This document shows positions 61,499 through 64,000 of a stretch of 64,000 nucleotides of DNA, in pieces (position 1 is the stretch's first letter; each line of letters starts with the position of its first letter). The stretch spans positions 1 to 64,000 of the forward strand of contig JAOTXT010000020.1 in assembly GCA_029862205.1 (NCBI GenBank), read 5' to 3'. The notes under the pieces were generated by a model. That model did not search any database. It saw nothing but the letters and a program-made list of their open reading frames with translations, and was not told where the DNA came from. This DNA is from Paracoccaceae bacterium. GTDB lineage: Bacteria; Pseudomonadota; Alphaproteobacteria; Rhodobacterales; Rhodobacteraceae. Both the position numbers and the translations under genes were made by a program.

Positions 61499-61929
61499 CG
61501 CTTGGCTTCCAAACTTATTTGGCGCCTTACTTTGGCGCTAAGTGGTCGAACGCGTTGCGATACCGTCAGACGGCTAATCTGACGGCCCAGATCGATGGTC
61601 TTTTTGATGCATGCGAGAGATAGATTGGCGCGGCCCGTCCACCTGGGAGAGAAAGCCCAAAGCAGAGGGGCCGAACCCCGAACCCGTCTAGCGTCTACAA
61701 ACCCGACTAAACGTAAGCCGTTGATATTATTATCTTCTAGGTGGGTTAGACGAGTTAGACGGGTATTCCACTCCGCTCCGCCGAGATTTTCCGGGGGCTC
61801 GCCGCTCTCCTGTGACCACGCGCGAAAAGCGCGGCGAACCCGGTTAAGCCGACTAGAAGCCAATCGGTTCAATGGGTTAACGCAAGACGGGTTACGTAGC
61901 CGGGTTGCGATATGTAGACGGGTCGGCAT
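61495..61929 (-). CDS. Uncertain 144-aa ORF / iteron-like region after the primase gene
   Basis: The frame is coupled on both sides: its ATG overlaps the primase stop (TGATG) and its stop overlaps the next ATG (ATGA), which supports a gene. Yet the product is unusually rich in Arg/Leu and has repeated RL(N/T) patterns (CVNPLNRLASSRLNRVRRAF; NTRLTRLTHLEDNN), because the DNA holds repeated motifs of the kind GTTAGACG / ACGGGTT in 61680-61925. The stretch has lower GC than its neighbours. It is either a real basic protein, or a replication-origin-like repeat region that happens to be open. Confidence 0.45.
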   Translation of the reverse strand: MPTRLHIATRLRNPSCVNPLNRLASSRLNRVRRAFRAWSQESGEPPENLGGAEWNTRLTRLTHLEDNNINGLRLVGFVDARRVRGSAPLLWAFSPRWTGRANLSLACIKKTIDLGRQISRLTVSQRVRPLSAKVRRQISLEAKR

Positions 61930-64000
61930 CAGAACGGCACCTCCCCCGGCGGGATTTCACCGGTGGCGGGCGCAACGTCCCAGCTCGCTGCTTCCTCCGA
62001 CCAGTCGAGGCGGAGCCCATGCGCCGCTGCCCACATCCGCCGCGCCTCGGAGAGTGGCGCGAGCCAGACGCCTCGGACCTGACGCCCGTAGATGCTGGCC
62101 CGCAGGGTCCGCGCATAAGGCGACGCCGTCGCCAGCTCCCGGCCCAGCGCGGTTTCCACGTTGCCGTCGCTGCCGGTGACGAGCCGCTCGGCGCGCGCCC
62201 ATCTCAGCAGGTCCCCGGTCGGCACGAACACCTCGCCCGAGGATCGCGTGGGGCAATCCTGCTCGGCCCCGGATCGACCGACAGGCGGCGTCTCGCCCCG
62301 GTCGAGGATCGCATGAACAATCCCCATCGCGCCGGAAAAGCTCGCCCGGACCTGCTCGGTATGCGTCGCGGTGATCGGGCGTCGGCGGTGATTGAACTCG
62401 CCGAGGTCCCGGTCCAGCAGGAAGCGGTGAAACGCCTCTCGGCCGCCGCTCCGCCAGCCGGTGACCACCTTTTCGAAGCGGTCCAGATCGCCCTTCCAGC
62501 GCGCTGACACATCCAGTGCAAGCCAGCGCCGGTCGTCAGGGTCGATCTGGACAACGCGGTCGTCATTCGATGCGACGATCAACGCGAACCGATTTGGCGC
62601 GCTGAACGCATCAACCCCCTTGGGCTCGATCTGAATGTGCGTCTGAGTTACGAGGGTCTTGAGGCGCGACACCATCGCCCGATCCCCAGCGGCGTTCATC
62701 TCATCTCCGAAGACGAGCAGCGCCTGCAGAAGGTGCTTGTTGAAATTCGAGGCGAGCCCATGCGCGCCGGAAACGGCGACGAAGTGCGGGCCGAACAATT
62801 CGCCGAACAGCTCGACCCAGAGCGACTTACCGAGGCCTTGACCGCCGCGCAGCGCAATCGCGACCTCCATCTTGAGGCCGGGTTGCTGCACCCGCAGGGC
62901 CATCCAGTTCAGGAGATATTCGGCGACCTCCTCGGAGCCGTCCGCGATCACCTCGCGCGTCAGGGCCAGATACTTCTCGCACTCGGTCGATGCATTCTGC
63001 GTGACGAAGCCCGTCCAGAGGTTATAGGCGCGTGGGTCGGGGTCCTCGCCCGCCGGATCGAACACGACGCGCGAATGTCGGGCGCGGTCTCGATCGCCCA
63101 GCCAAACCTTCGAGAGCGGCGCGGGTACCATCTCGCCCGTCTCACGGTCCATGACGCCAGTCAGGTAGCCGTTGAACCGGCGAGCCCATTGCGTGTCCTC
63201 AAGGAACATCGGCAGCGTGGGGTCATCGACCCCGGGCCGCGCCATGACGCGATACTTGCCGCCATAGTTCTCCACGGTCGCAAAGCGTTGATTCATCCAG
63301 CCCCGGGCGTCGGGGTCATACGCACCCGGCGGCTCTGGCGCGGCGAGCTTCTCGGCGCGGTCCTTGTCGTTGCCATCCATCGCCCGCTCGACCTGTCGGC
63401 GCGCGTAGGTCTCTCGCTTGAAGACCGCGCGGCCCGAATTCCCAGGGGCATGGGAATACAAGTGGTCGGAGATTGCCCATTGCTCGGTCAGGAGAACGCG
63501 GGCGATCAGCTCCGGCGCGATCCCCCGGCGGTCCAACTCGGCGGCGACGTAGAACACGGCCAGTGAGCGGTCCCACGTCTTGCCATCTGGTTTCAGCCAT
63601 CGGTCGCGCAGGTCGGGCTCGGCGAGGTCCCGGGCGTTGGGTCCAGACACGATCACAGCGGCGAGGTCATCCGGCCTAACCGGATCGCCGTCCCTTTCGA
63701 CCTCATAGCCTAGATCGCGCCAGCTGATCTTTGGTGTAACCGGCGGACACGCACGCCCGATTGCGGAAGTCGCCCTTTTGCGTTGAGCCTTCGGATTCCG
63801 TGTTGCTGTCGGGAGCTTTAGGAAGTCGGTTAGGGCGTAGCGCCTGGACCGGGCATTCTTGCCCTGCCAGTCGTCGGACAGGACGGTCGCGAGTTTGTCC
63901 GTCCGATTAGCACTTTTGTCGGCTGCGAAGTTGACCGTGTAGGGCAACCGGGCGATCCGGGAAACATCTGTGCAAGACGCATCAGCGCCGACTTCGGCAA
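61929..64000 (-). CDS. Phage/plasmid-type primase-helicase (5' end outside window)
   Basis: At least 690 aa. The track starts at TTG 63947, but the frame is open to the edge and upstream residues (GADASCTDVSRIARLPYTVN) match the end of a primase domain, so the true start lies beyond. The visible C-terminal domain is an SF3/D5-like helicase: Walker A ALRGGQGLGKSLWVELFG, Walker B ALLVFGDEMNAAGD, SRLKTLVTQTHIQIEPKG and IVASNDDRVVQIDPDDRRW. It would replicate the element. The first visible gene of the minus-strand operon. Confidence 0.88.
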   Translation of the reverse strand, partial: AEVGADASCTDVSRIARLPYTVNFAADKSANRTDKLATVLSDDWQGKNARSRRYALTDFLKLPTATRNPKAQRKRATSAIGRACPPVTPKISWRDLGYEVERDGDPVRPDDLAAVIVSGPNARDLAEPDLRDRWLKPDGKTWDRSLAVFYVAAELDRRGIAPELIARVLLTEQWAISDHLYSHAPGNSGRAVFKRETYARRQVERAMDGNDKDRAEKLAAPEPPGAYDPDARGWMNQRFATVENYGGKYRVMARPGVDDPTLPMFLEDTQWARRFNGYLTGVMDRETGEMVPAPLSKVWLGDRDRARHSRVVFDPAGEDPDPRAYNLWTGFVTQNASTECEKYLALTREVIADGSEEVAEYLLNWMALRVQQPGLKMEVAIALRGGQGLGKSLWVELFGELFGPHFVAVSGAHGLASNFNKHLLQALLVFGDEMNAAGDRAMVSRLKTLVTQTHIQIEPKGVDAFSAPNRFALIVASNDDRVVQIDPDDRRWLALDVSARWKGDLDRFEKVVTGWRSGGREAFHRFLLDRDLGEFNHRRRPITATHTEQVRASFSGAMGIVHAILDRGETPPVGRSGAEQDCPTRSSGEVFVPTGDLLRWARAERLVTGSDGNVETALGRELATASPYARTLRASIYGRQVRGVWLAPLSEARRMWAAAHGLRLDWSEEAASWDVAPATGEIPPGEVPF

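Overview
The window is high-GC alphaproteobacterial chromosome. It most resembles Rhodobacterales/Rhodobacteraceae: a bztABCD-type amino-acid ABC operon, a split ccm locus, DUF2924/DUF3489 recombinase modules and Tat-exported family 5 binding proteins. No taxonomic search was possible, so this is inference from gene content.

Layout. (1) 0-5.2 kb: end of a YihY-type membrane protein, then ccmE-ccmF-ccmH (cytochrome c heme delivery), a strong terminator, and a convergent oligopeptide-type binding protein. (2) 6.1-15.7 kb: a surface or extracellular carbohydrate locus. It begins with a ~1260-aa mosaic protein (RTX repeats, three tandem Ig/cadherin-like repeats, pectate-lyase-like beta helix, malectin-like C-terminus). 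A methyltransferase, PhyH dioxygenase, CitE-like lyase, ATP-grasp ligase and Wzx-like flippase follow, and the locus ends in a decayed fragment of a second lyase. (3) 16-25.5 kb: a nitrilase-family amidase, an FAD-oxidase C-terminal remnant, an SDR, a DUF2177 remnant, a small coiled-coil protein, a minus-strand nucleotide-sugar trio (cytidylyltransferase, C-methyltransferase, PIG-L deacetylase), and a divergent MttB / ThDP-enzyme pair. (4) 25.7-30.9 kb: two inverted TadE/TadG-like sets flanking a frameshifted merF and an intact GDCCVxC protein. (5) 31.2-35.9 kb: a mobile region running from a 3' fragment of tRNA-Lys and an IS3 scar to an intact tRNA-Ser. It carries a DUF3489-DUF2924-serine recombinase module followed by helically phased TTCCCTGTTC repeats. 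(6) 36-54.8 kb: core genes, including acyP, metC, bztABCD, sixA-like, a 4Fe-4S protein, a sterol desaturase-like protein, argB, engB, MOSC, yidC, ttcA, HD, Na/Pi symporter-PhoU and a histidine kinase. (7) 54.9-64 kb: an element at the 3' end of tRNA-Arg(ACG). It has an AT-richer HNH nuclease / C5-methyltransferase / Vsr cassette facing a tightly overlapping minus-strand operon of primase-helicase, small-terminase-like protein, TerL and several unknown proteins.

The last element is the strongest candidate for something undescribed. It combines replication, DNA-packaging and restriction genes, and no capsid, portal or tail gene lies next to TerL within the window, which suggests a phage satellite or a stripped prophage. 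Its other end lies beyond base 64000.
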